From the NCBI RefSeq assembly GCF_002150505.1, contig NZ_MSSV01000007.1, forward strand, positions 186,001 to 250,000: DNA of 64,000 nucleotides, in the 5' to 3' direction. This stretch comes from Algoriphagus ratkowskyi (GTDB lineage Bacteria; Bacteroidota; Bacteroidia; Cytophagales; Cyclobacteriaceae). Under the pieces are notes generated by a model that was not told where the DNA came from, did no database searches, and worked only from the letters and a program-made list of their open reading frames with translations. Position numbers and translations under genes: made by a program. This document shows positions 27,736 to 35,591 of the stretch, one piece after another. The first letter of the stretch is position 1; every line of letters starts with the position of its first letter.

Positions 27736-28542
27736 ATGAAAATATTTGAAGTTCTCAATAAATATGATATCAAGACAGAAGAGCTTGAATCATTTACCTC
27801 TAGACGTGAAGCATTTAAAAAGCTCACAAATTTTGGAAAAAGTGTTGCATTTGCTGCAATCCCTGTCGGAATCTTGGCTGCCAGTACGCAAAAAGTCTCA
27901 GCTGCCCATATACCTACTGTATTAAATGTGCTCAATTTTGCACTTACGCTTGAATATTTGGAAGGCGAGTATTACACTATGGGCATCAATAGCCCTAATT
28001 TAATTCCTGCCGGAAAAGATCGGGCCATCTTTGAGACCATCGAAAAACACGAAGTAGACCACGTGGCATTTCTTAAAAAGGCCATTATGAGCTATGGCGG
28101 AACACCTGTAGCGAAACCAACTTTCGATTTTACTGTGGGTGGAGCATTTTCCCCATTTACAAATTATGAGCAATTTCTCATCTTAGCTCAAGCTTTCGAA
28201 GATACTGGTGTAAGAGCATACAAAGGACAAGCAGGAAACTTGATCGCTGAAAATGATGCTTTGACTGCTGCGCTACAAATCCATTCAGTGGAAGCAAGAC
28301 ATGCTTCTGAAGTTAGAAGGTTGAGAGGCCTCAAAGGCTGGATCACACAAGCTGAAAGAGGTGCGGGAATGCCGGAAGTCACACAGGCTGTATATAATGG
28401 AGAAGATAATTTAATCCAAGGTGGGGTAAATGTCACCACTGTTACACCTATTGGTTCAGATGGAATTACCGAAGCATTTGACGAGCCTTTGACTAGGGAT
28501 GAAGTGTTAACAATCGCTGGATTGTTCATCGTAGCTGCTTAA
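27736..28542 (+). CDS. Exported ferritin-like protein
   Basis: A 268-residue paralogue of the preceding gene product. The N-terminal region has TSRREAFKKLTNFGKSVAF, then a hydrophobic run ending in ASTQKVSAA, a probable Tat signal with cleavage after VSA and no lipobox. The four ligand segments are LEYLEGEYY, KHEVDHVAF, FEDTGVRAY and VEARHASEV. The frame is open from 27613 inside the upstream gene, but ATG 27736 matches the export signal. A strong terminator follows. Confidence 0.87.
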   Translation: MKIFEVLNKYDIKTEELESFTSRREAFKKLTNFGKSVAFAAIPVGILAASTQKVSAAHIPTVLNVLNFALTLEYLEGEYYTMGINSPNLIPAGKDRAIFETIEKHEVDHVAFLKKAIMSYGGTPVAKPTFDFTVGGAFSPFTNYEQFLILAQAFEDTGVRAYKGQAGNLIAENDALTAALQIHSVEARHASEVRRLRGLKGWITQAERGAGMPEVTQAVYNGEDNLIQGGVNVTTVTPIGSDGITEAFDEPLTRDEVLTIAGLFIVAA

Positions 28543-28564
28543 GTGTATTGCTAACTAATTTTAG

Positions 28565-28595
28565 AAAAGGCCGGTTATTAGACCGGCCTTTTTTT
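28565..28595 (+). terminator. Terminator after the ferritin-like operon
   Basis: AAGGCCGGT (28567-28575) pairs with ACCGGCCTT (28582-28590) around a 6-nt loop, with Ts continuing to 28595. It lies 23 bp past the stop. Confidence 0.93.
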
Positions 28596-28617
28596 GATTA
28601 GAAAATCTATCTTTTTT

Positions 28618-31566
28618 TTAAGCCAAAGCTTCCCACAAGACCTCCACCGGATGCTTTGCTTTTCTTCCTGTACCATCCGCTATCTGATGTCGGCAGGAAG
28701 TTCCTGGAGCTGCAATAATAGTTTGTAAATTAGCCTTCCTTATAGCTGGAAATAACACCAACTCTCCCACTTGCTGAGAAACTTCATAATGCTCAGCTTC
28801 GTAGCCAAAGCTTCCAGCCATTCCACAGCATCCGCTTGGGATAGTTTCTACAGAATAATTTATTGGGAGCGAAAGAATTTTCTGCGTCCAAATCATGGAA
28901 GAAAGTGCTTTTTGATGGCAATGACCGTGAAGCTTAATATGCTGTGTCTGTGTATTGAACGAATCAGCTTTGATATTTCCTGCGGCGATTTCCTGAGCCA
29001 AAAACTCATCAATAAGCTTCACATGAAATTTCAATTTCTTTGCTGCTTCCGCCAATTCTTTCTTTACAATTCGAGGATATTCATCCCGGAAACTCAAAAT
29101 AGCCGATGGTTCTAATCCAATCAGCGGTGTATTCCCATCAATCAGCTTCTCAAAAACTATCACATTTGCCTCAGCATGTTTTTTAGCTTTAGGCAATAAG
29201 CCCTTAGAAAGTGCAGAACGACCACTTTCCTCATGATCTACGACTTTCACATCATAGCCTAGCTTTTTCAACAATGAAATCGCTTTAATACCTATCTTAG
29301 TATCATTGAAATTGGTGAATTCATCTACAAAAAAGTAAACAGATTTGATTTGCTTTGCTGCACTTGGAAGCGACTGATAATTCTTCTTGTACCACTTTCG
29401 GAGACTAACTTTACTGATTTCAGGCAGATTTCTTTCTGGAGCTACACCCAAAATAGACTTCATTAAGCCGCCTGTTAGCTTATTTCCTAACATGAAATTT
29501 GCTAAGCCACCAGTTTTCGCACCCAATTCGTTTAGCTCATTGATGTAGGCAAAAGCTCTAGATCGCAGTGGAATACCGTTTGTCTTTTGATATTGATAGA
29601 GGAATTCAGCTTTCATGCTAGCCATGTCCACGTTCGAAGGACATTCGGCAGTGCAGCCTTTGCAGGAAAGACACAAATCCATCGCCTCCTTGATCTCAGG
29701 ATGGTTGAAGGCGTTTTCCTTTTTGTCCATCGTGAGAAACTCCCGAAGCGTATTGGCGCGGCCACGAGTAGTATCCTTTTCATTGCGAGTAGCCATATAG
29801 CTCGGACACATCGTGCCACCAGATTCAGGCAACTTGCGACAATCCCCAGAACCGTTACACTTTTCTGCCAAGCGGAGAATACCCCCCACATTGGAAAAGT
29901 CCATTAAGGTATCATGAGTTGGGGTCTCCATATCTGGCTCATAGCGCAGAAATTTATTCATCGGAGCGGCATCCACGATCTTGCCTGGATTGAAAATATT
30001 CTGTGGATCCCATGAGAATTTGATCCTACGGAAAAGCTGATAATTCTTTTCCCCCACCATCATAGGAATGAAGGCCGCACGAACTCTACCATCTCCATGC
30101 TCCCCACTTAATGAACCCTGATACTTTTTCACCAATTCGGCGGAAGCCTTAGAAATCTGATAGAACTCCTCCACATCCTTAGATTTTTTCAAATCCAAAA
30201 TCGGTCGCAAATGTATCTCTCCAGCTCCGGCATGAGCATAATGAACAGGCTTTTGATTGAATCCTGCCATCATTTCATCTACTTCATCAATGTAATTGGC
30301 GAGATCTTCGATATCCACAGCAGTATCTTCAATACATGCCACCGCCTTCGCATCTCCAGGTATATTTGCCAAAAGCCCCAACCCTGCAGAGCGAAGTGCC
30401 CAAGCGGTAGAAACCATCGCTGGCTCAATGATAGGATACGCATAGCCAAGTCCTGTTGCTTTCAAGTCATCCACCAAAGCTTTGCCTTTTGCCATAGCTT
30501 CTTCCAAAGTATTTCCCCGAAACTCCACCATCAATAGTGCCTCAGGATCACCCTCTACGAAATAGCGGTTTTTGCTATACTCTATACTCTCTTTGGTGCA
30601 ATCCAAAATAATTTTATCCATCAATTCCACTGCAGTTGCTGGATGCTTCATGGCCGTCTGAGCTGAAACCATACTTTGATGAATCGTCTCGAAATGCGCT
30701 GCAACCACGATTTCAATAGGCTCAGGTAGTGGATCAAGGCTGATTTTGATTTCTGTAGTGAAAGCCAAAGTGCCTTCAGAACCACTTAAAAGCTTACAAA
30801 AGTTGAATTTTTCTTCCCCCTCAAAAATATCAGCCTTCAACAATTCATCTACTGCATAACCAGTGTTTCTTCTATGGATAGACTTTTTGGGAAATTGAGC
30901 ATGAATCTCTTGTCGAGCTTCCTCGTCTCCCAACTCCTCAGCTACTTTTCTATAAATATCACCTTCAAGCGATTGAAGTTTTGTCTTTTTCTCAAACTCA
31001 TCTTTTAAAAGCTCCTCAAATTTCACTGAATTTCCATCACTCAAAATAGTATCAAGGGAGATGACTTTATCGCGCGTTACTCCATAGACGATTGAAGTAG
31101 TACCAGAAGAATTATTTCCTACCATACCACCAATCATCGCACGGTTGGCAGTGGAAGTAATGGGACTAAAGAAAAGTCCATGAGGCTTTAAAAAGCGGTT
31201 GAGTTCATCACGCACCACTCCTGGCTGCACTCGAACCCAGCGCTCGGCTACATTCAATTCCAGTATTTTGGTAAAATGCTTGGACACATCCACCACAATC
31301 CCATTACCTACGCACTGACCCGAAAGTGAGGTACCCGCAGTTCTTGGTATCAGTGAAGTGCAATTTTTGGAGGCAAAAAGTATCAGTTTCTGGATATCTG
31401 AATCGCTTTTTGGAAAAGCTACTGCCAAAGGGATTTCCCTATAAACGGAAGCATCAGTGGCATAAAGTGTTTTGGTAAGCGCATCCAGTTGCAAAGTTCC
31501 TTCCAGTTGAGTGGAAAGTTCTTGAAGCAAAGGCAATAGGTTAGGTTGGTTTGAACTCATGCTCAA
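28618..31566 (-). CDS. FAD-linked oxidase with Fe-S domain (D-lactate dehydrogenase-like)
   Basis: A 982-residue respiratory-type dehydrogenase that fuses two modules. Residues about 1-480 form an FAD-binding type 4 domain (PRTAGTSLSGQCVGNG and the GGMVGNNSSGT loop) and FAD-oxidase C-domain (HYAHAGAGEIHLRP, GEHGDGRVRA). The rest holds two ferredoxin-like cysteine sets (CNGSGDCRK..MCPSY and CLSCKGCTAECPSNVDM) and two CCG-type cysteine motifs (HGHCHQKAL, SGCCGMAGSFGYE). Fused forms like this oxidise D-lactate or other 2-hydroxyacids and pass electrons to quinone. The exact substrate cannot be told from sequence alone. Confidence 0.92.
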   Translation of the reverse strand: MSMSSNQPNLLPLLQELSTQLEGTLQLDALTKTLYATDASVYREIPLAVAFPKSDSDIQKLILFASKNCTSLIPRTAGTSLSGQCVGNGIVVDVSKHFTKILELNVAERWVRVQPGVVRDELNRFLKPHGLFFSPITSTANRAMIGGMVGNNSSGTTSIVYGVTRDKVISLDTILSDGNSVKFEELLKDEFEKKTKLQSLEGDIYRKVAEELGDEEARQEIHAQFPKKSIHRRNTGYAVDELLKADIFEGEEKFNFCKLLSGSEGTLAFTTEIKISLDPLPEPIEIVVAAHFETIHQSMVSAQTAMKHPATAVELMDKIILDCTKESIEYSKNRYFVEGDPEALLMVEFRGNTLEEAMAKGKALVDDLKATGLGYAYPIIEPAMVSTAWALRSAGLGLLANIPGDAKAVACIEDTAVDIEDLANYIDEVDEMMAGFNQKPVHYAHAGAGEIHLRPILDLKKSKDVEEFYQISKASAELVKKYQGSLSGEHGDGRVRAAFIPMMVGEKNYQLFRRIKFSWDPQNIFNPGKIVDAAPMNKFLRYEPDMETPTHDTLMDFSNVGGILRLAEKCNGSGDCRKLPESGGTMCPSYMATRNEKDTTRGRANTLREFLTMDKKENAFNHPEIKEAMDLCLSCKGCTAECPSNVDMASMKAEFLYQYQKTNGIPLRSRAFAYINELNELGAKTGGLANFMLGNKLTGGLMKSILGVAPERNLPEISKVSLRKWYKKNYQSLPSAAKQIKSVYFFVDEFTNFNDTKIGIKAISLLKKLGYDVKVVDHEESGRSALSKGLLPKAKKHAEANVIVFEKLIDGNTPLIGLEPSAILSFRDEYPRIVKKELAEAAKKLKFHVKLIDEFLAQEIAAGNIKADSFNTQTQHIKLHGHCHQKALSSMIWTQKILSLPINYSVETIPSGCCGMAGSFGYEAEHYEVSQQVGELVLFPAIRKANLQTIIAAPGTSCRHQIADGTGRKAKHPVEVLWEALA

Positions 31567-31745
31567 AAATAACCCGATGTGATGGATTTAAGGAAATGTT
31601 GGGCAAAAGATTTTGGAAATGAGCAATGGACAATTTTCATTGCTCAATTTTCAAGGCTTGGCTACTTGATTATTGCACATTTAACATTGAATTTGATTAT
31701 TGATCATTTCACTCCTTTCTTTACAACAAACACTAAAATCAATTC

Positions 31746-32516
31746 ATGTTTTTCTACTTCTCCCAATTTTTAAGCTTCCTTGCTCTTCCCCTCACTATTA
31801 TTATCATTCTGATTGTGTTTGGGGCTTTTTTCATCAAAAGAAGATGGGGAAAAAGAGCACTTTGGATAGGGATATTTTTGCTTTGGTTTTTCTCAAACCC
31901 ATTTATTGCAAATCAAGCTATGCTTGCCTGGGAACCAGATTTTAAAGCCTTTAATGAGGTGGGAAATCACGAAATAGGCATAGTACTCACCGGAGTTACA
32001 AACCTGAGTAAGACCGCTTACGACCGGACTTTTTTTAATAAGGGTGCAGATCGAATCACTCATGCCTTGCAGCTTTACCGTGAGGGGAAAATTAAGAAAA
32101 TACTCATCACCGGTGGACAAGGGCTCAACCCCGTAAATCCACAGTCAGAAGCCGAACTTCTGCAACGATTCCTTCTGATGACTGGAGTTCCAGCTGAGGA
32201 TGTAATGATAGAAGATCAATCCAAAAACACATATGAAAATGCTCTTTTCACCAAGGATTTTTTGGAGCAAAATGGAATAGACGTTAATCAGGAATTTATA
32301 CTGATCACTTCCGCTTTTCATATGAAAAGATCCAAAGCTTGCTTCGATAAAGTTGGGTTTCAAACAGAAACTTTCCCCACGGATTATTATAGCAACGACA
32401 CCAAATACGATATCCCAACCTTATTTTTCCCTGACCCTTATTCCATCTTTATCTGGCACAAACTGTCAAAGGAGTGGATTGGGATAGTCGTTTATACTGC
32501 GGTTGGGTATATGTAA
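31746..32516 (+). CDS. YdcF/ElyC-family (DUF218) membrane protein
   Basis: A 256-residue protein with two N-terminal membrane helices (about 5-27 and 34-52) and a DUF218 domain. The domain's marks are IGIVLTG, ALQLYREGKIKKILITGGQG, SEAELLQRFLLMTGVP and the DQSKNTYENALFTKDFL segment. Members such as ElyC and SanA affect envelope integrity in Enterobacteria; the biochemical activity is unsettled. It stands alone. An 8-bp hairpin (31621-31645) lies in its upstream gap. Confidence 0.9.
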   Translation: MFFYFSQFLSFLALPLTIIIILIVFGAFFIKRRWGKRALWIGIFLLWFFSNPFIANQAMLAWEPDFKAFNEVGNHEIGIVLTGVTNLSKTAYDRTFFNKGADRITHALQLYREGKIKKILITGGQGLNPVNPQSEAELLQRFLLMTGVPAEDVMIEDQSKNTYENALFTKDFLEQNGIDVNQEFILITSAFHMKRSKACFDKVGFQTETFPTDYYSNDTKYDIPTLFFPDPYSIFIWHKLSKEWIGIVVYTAVGYM

Positions 32517-32588
32517 GTATTTGGTCACTTTCACTTAGTACTTAATATTTCGCTCTTAAAAATAATGACGAATTGATAATTAAGGTTT

Positions 32589-32640
32589 TTATTACGTACT
32601 TTACGTAACGCTATTTACGTAACGCTATTTACGTAATATT
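32589..32640. repeat. Direct 14-bp repeats before the ATPase gene
   Basis: TTTACGTAACGCTA occurs twice in direct tandem (32600-32613 and 32614-32627), followed by a third partial copy (TTTACGTAATATT from 32628). Each unit contains the palindrome TTACGTAA, and another TTACGTA lies at 32592. They end 14 bp before the ATG of the ATPase gene, so they could be an operator or lie in the mRNA leader. Confidence 0.75.
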
Positions 32641-32653
32641 AAATCTAAGAATC

Positions 32654-33775
32654 ATGAAAGATCCCTTCAATCCATTTGTAATCAATACCTATCAAGGGAA
32701 AGACTATTTCTGTGACAGAGAAAATGATCTAAACATGCTCATTTCTCATATAGAAAACGATAGAAACGTGGTACTTTATGCATGGAGAAGACTAGGTAAA
32801 TCAGCGCTTATCCATCGACTTTTTGAAGAATTAGAAACTTCCAAAGGTTGTGAAACAATCTACATAGACTTGCTTGCTACCCAAAACATGGACGAAGCGA
32901 TACAAGCAATTGCTTCAGCTATCTATGAAAAATACGGCAGAACCACCTCAGGCATCAGTGCAAGCATCCAAAAACTACTCGCTTCTATTGGAGCATCAAT
33001 CAATTTCAGTCCACTTTCTGGTTTACCGGAAATAACACTTGGAATAAATAAATCAGAGCAACCAAGCCAATCACTCAAGGCTCTGGGAGAATTTCTGCTT
33101 TCTCGAAAAAAGCGAATAGTGATCGCAATCGACGAGTTTCAGCAAATCTCAGACTATGAAGACAACAAGGCAGAAGCTGTTTTTCGAACCTGGGTTCAGC
33201 AAATCCCTGAAGTACGGTTTATCTTCAGCGGTAGTCATCGCACGCTGATGGAGGCTATGTTTACGGAGAAAAAGCGGCCCTTTTATCAAAGCTCCCAGCT
33301 GGAATCCCTTCAGCCAATAGCCCTTGAGGCATATGCGGAATTTATCACTGAGCATTTTCAAGCTGCAAAAAAGACAATAGAGCCTAATTCAATTGAGAAG
33401 ATTTATAGCTGGAGCCGTGGACAAACTTATACCGTACAGCTAGTCTGCAATCATCTTTTTGCTAATTACAAAAAAGTGAGCAATTCGGATGTGGATGTGG
33501 TATTCGATCAGATTTTGAAGCAGCAACAGGCTGTTTTTGCAAATTTCCAAAAGATGCTTACACGCGCTCAGTGGAATGTATTTCGAGCGATTGCTAAGGA
33601 AGAACCCTTGCAAAACCCACTTAGCAAAGACTTTACCCAAAAGCATAACCTCGGAGCAGCAAGCACTGTGAGTACAGCCTTGAAAGCTTTAGAAAAATTA
33701 GAATTGGTCATAAAAGACGAAGGGAATTACCTTGTACATGAAGTACAGCTGGCTAGATGGATGGCGAGTTTATAA
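32654..33775 (+). CDS. AAA ATPase of the archaeal-ATPase-like type
   Basis: A 373-residue ATP-binding protein. Walker A has the variant form AWRRLGKSALIHRL near residue 48, Walker B is IVIAIDEFQQI near residue 162, and a sensor-like FIFSGSHRTLM follows. The C-terminal part is a winged-helix domain (WNVFRAIAKEEPLQNPLSKD onward). This STAND-like/archaeal-ATPase group is common in accessory regions and lacks a defined function. Its start lies directly after three 14-bp repeats. It is convergent with hipA. Confidence 0.85.
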   Translation: MKDPFNPFVINTYQGKDYFCDRENDLNMLISHIENDRNVVLYAWRRLGKSALIHRLFEELETSKGCETIYIDLLATQNMDEAIQAIASAIYEKYGRTTSGISASIQKLLASIGASINFSPLSGLPEITLGINKSEQPSQSLKALGEFLLSRKKRIVIAIDEFQQISDYEDNKAEAVFRTWVQQIPEVRFIFSGSHRTLMEAMFTEKKRPFYQSSQLESLQPIALEAYAEFITEHFQAAKKTIEPNSIEKIYSWSRGQTYTVQLVCNHLFANYKKVSNSDVDVVFDQILKQQQAVFANFQKMLTRAQWNVFRAIAKEEPLQNPLSKDFTQKHNLGAASTVSTALKALEKLELVIKDEGNYLVHEVQLARWMASL

Positions 33776-33817
33776 TCTTTTACAATACTGATATCGATAA
33801 GAGTGTCCCCACTCACA

Positions 33818-35119
33818 TCATATCAATAATGTGCTTTGAATAGAATCTCGTAAACCACTCTCAACATTCACTTCATCCGCAAATTCGCCCCATTTACTCA
33901 CTGCTGATTTCACCTGAGCGATCTTTTCCTCAGGCTTTTTGATATTCATCTGTCGGGCTACTTCCAAGAAATCAGCTTCGACGATTTCTTCTCTTTTACC
34001 ATTTACAGTCAAGGACTGAGCACTCACCCAGAGACTTCCAGGGCGATAAGCATAGCAAATATCGTAAGCGGGTGACAGCGACCATTTCCCGTTTTGATCC
34101 ATCAGAAACGCAAAGTTCTTGGTATGATCATCACAGTTCCTTGCCAACACATTAAAAACCATTCGAATGAACATCTGCTCAGCTTCAGGATACGAAAGTC
34201 GTAGCATTCTCATGGTCTCAAAAACCTGCTCATAACTAAAGAATCCAACTTGATTGAAATCAAAATGGCGGATACCACATAAGCTCTGCATATGTATTTT
34301 TTGACCATTATCCTCTCGATCAAATCGCTTGGTCATAAAGTGAGCGCGGCCATTTTCCTCAAGCAATCTACACTCACTCATCTCGACCCCAGCAGCTACA
34401 GCCATTAGATAATAGGCCATTTCTACTCTTCCAAAGCCCACTGTAGCACCAAATTGAGAATCATGTACACCATCAAATTTGATGATCCAATAGGAGAATC
34501 CAGCTGGAGCCTTTACCTGACCACTTTTCACCGCACCTGTTTTAGGATTGAAAGCAATCACTGCCTTTGCACGCGCACCACCTGCGGAAGTACCGATCTT
34601 GAGAATATCAGAAAGCGCAGACTGTTCCTCGTCTGTTAAGTTGGACTGGAAATCGGCTCTGGAATTGAGGATTTTCCCTGCGATATTTACCAGGCTATCT
34701 ATTTCGATTGAACTCGCTTTGATCGACTCATCCCGAAGAGATGGCTTGATTTCCAAAGCTCCAACCCCTCTCTTTCCAATAAAGCAAAGTTGCTCTACAG
34801 GATTGAGACTATCTGCTCCTCTACCATTTTGGATCAACCAAGCATTAATCAATTGATTCCCATATTTGTCCGGTAGCATATCTGCCAGCAAACCGGGCAA
34901 CCCCTTGAACGTGTCAAAAACATCGCCTCGGGACTTTCGGATTTCAGGAAATTTATAAACCCTGTTCCCTTGACTCAAAGGCATTTTGATAAGAGAAATA
35001 TCCAGACCCGAGCTAAGGAAATTTTGATTGAATTCAAAACTGCCCATCAGCTCCGACTCATCCCATAGTATCGCCCCAGCAAACTTATCCCATATCCAGA
35101 TTTCAGCCGATACTACCAT
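33818..35119 (-). CDS. hipA: HipA-family kinase toxin
   Basis: A 433-residue serine/threonine kinase-fold toxin. The phosphate loop is GTSAGGARAKA, the HFMTKRFDR stretch is typical of HipA, and the catalytic segment is NVLARNCDDHTKNFAFLMD, followed by LSPAYDI. In E. coli HipA phosphorylates glutamyl-tRNA synthetase and causes persistence; the target here may differ. Key catalytic residues are all present, so it should be active. It overlaps hipB by 7 bp, as expected of a coupled pair. Confidence 0.92.
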   Translation of the reverse strand: MVVSAEIWIWDKFAGAILWDESELMGSFEFNQNFLSSGLDISLIKMPLSQGNRVYKFPEIRKSRGDVFDTFKGLPGLLADMLPDKYGNQLINAWLIQNGRGADSLNPVEQLCFIGKRGVGALEIKPSLRDESIKASSIEIDSLVNIAGKILNSRADFQSNLTDEEQSALSDILKIGTSAGGARAKAVIAFNPKTGAVKSGQVKAPAGFSYWIIKFDGVHDSQFGATVGFGRVEMAYYLMAVAAGVEMSECRLLEENGRAHFMTKRFDREDNGQKIHMQSLCGIRHFDFNQVGFFSYEQVFETMRMLRLSYPEAEQMFIRMVFNVLARNCDDHTKNFAFLMDQNGKWSLSPAYDICYAYRPGSLWVSAQSLTVNGKREEIVEADFLEVARQMNIKKPEEKIAQVKSAVSKWGEFADEVNVESGLRDSIQSTLLI

Positions 35120-35448
35120 TCTAAGGGTGGATCTTCAGCTGCCATATTCACATTGCGAATACGCTGACGCTCATGCCTCTTTTGAAGCTTAATATAGGTC
35201 ATAGGACTAATTACGGGCTTTACTTCAAACGAGTCCAACCATTGTAATTGATTAAGGACACGGAGCACTTGAATCAAAGTGATCAAATTAACCTTTTCGC
35301 CGCGCTCTAGCAGGCTCAACGTGGATCTACTCACACCCGCCTCTGTAGCCAACTGCTCTTGAGATTTGTTTTGAGCCATACGATGATGCTTGACAAAGTC
35401 TCCCAGCTTTTGAAGAATTGCTAAATCGCTTATTTGATTGTAATCCAT
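35113..35448 (-). CDS. hipB: HipB-like XRE antitoxin
   Basis: A 111-residue protein whose helix-turn-helix (QEQLATEAGVSRSTLSLLER) is of the Cro/C1 type. The C-terminal tail is longer than in many HipB proteins and basic (LQKRHERQRIRN). It precedes hipA with overlap and should bind the toxin and repress the operon through the ATGAATGA/TCATTC boxes upstream. Confidence 0.9.
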   Translation of the reverse strand: MDYNQISDLAILQKLGDFVKHHRMAQNKSQEQLATEAGVSRSTLSLLERGEKVNLITLIQVLRVLNQLQWLDSFEVKPVISPMTYIKLQKRHERQRIRNVNMAAEDPPLEW

Positions 35449-35454
35449 GACTTA

Positions 35455-35585
35455 AATATCATTCATTATCCATAAATGTACCTCTTAATGAATGAATTAT
35501 AATACAAAAGATCAAAAATAATAATGAATGACAAATCAGTCATTAATTAAGAAAAATAGACTTAACGAATGAATTATCATTCAAA
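35455..35585. promoter_or_regulatory. hipBA operator region
   Basis: The gap upstream of hipB is full of ATTCATT/AATGAAT boxes. These are ATCATTCATTAT at 35458-35469, AATGAATGAATTAT at 35487-35500, AATGAATGA at 35523-35531 and a perfect palindrome GAATGA-N4-TCATTC at 35567-35582. Multiple boxes spaced over about 120 bp suit cooperative binding by HipB or HipBA. Confidence 0.6.
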
Positions 35586-35591
35586 ATGATA

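Noticed and set aside
29613-29891. Frames inside the FAD/Fe-S dehydrogenase on both strands
   Set aside because: The conserved cysteine motifs are in the main minus-strand frame; the others are shadows.
33801-33814. GAGTG/CACTC hairpin between the ATPase and hipA as a terminator
   Set aside because: Only 5 bp with no T run; not distinguishable from chance.
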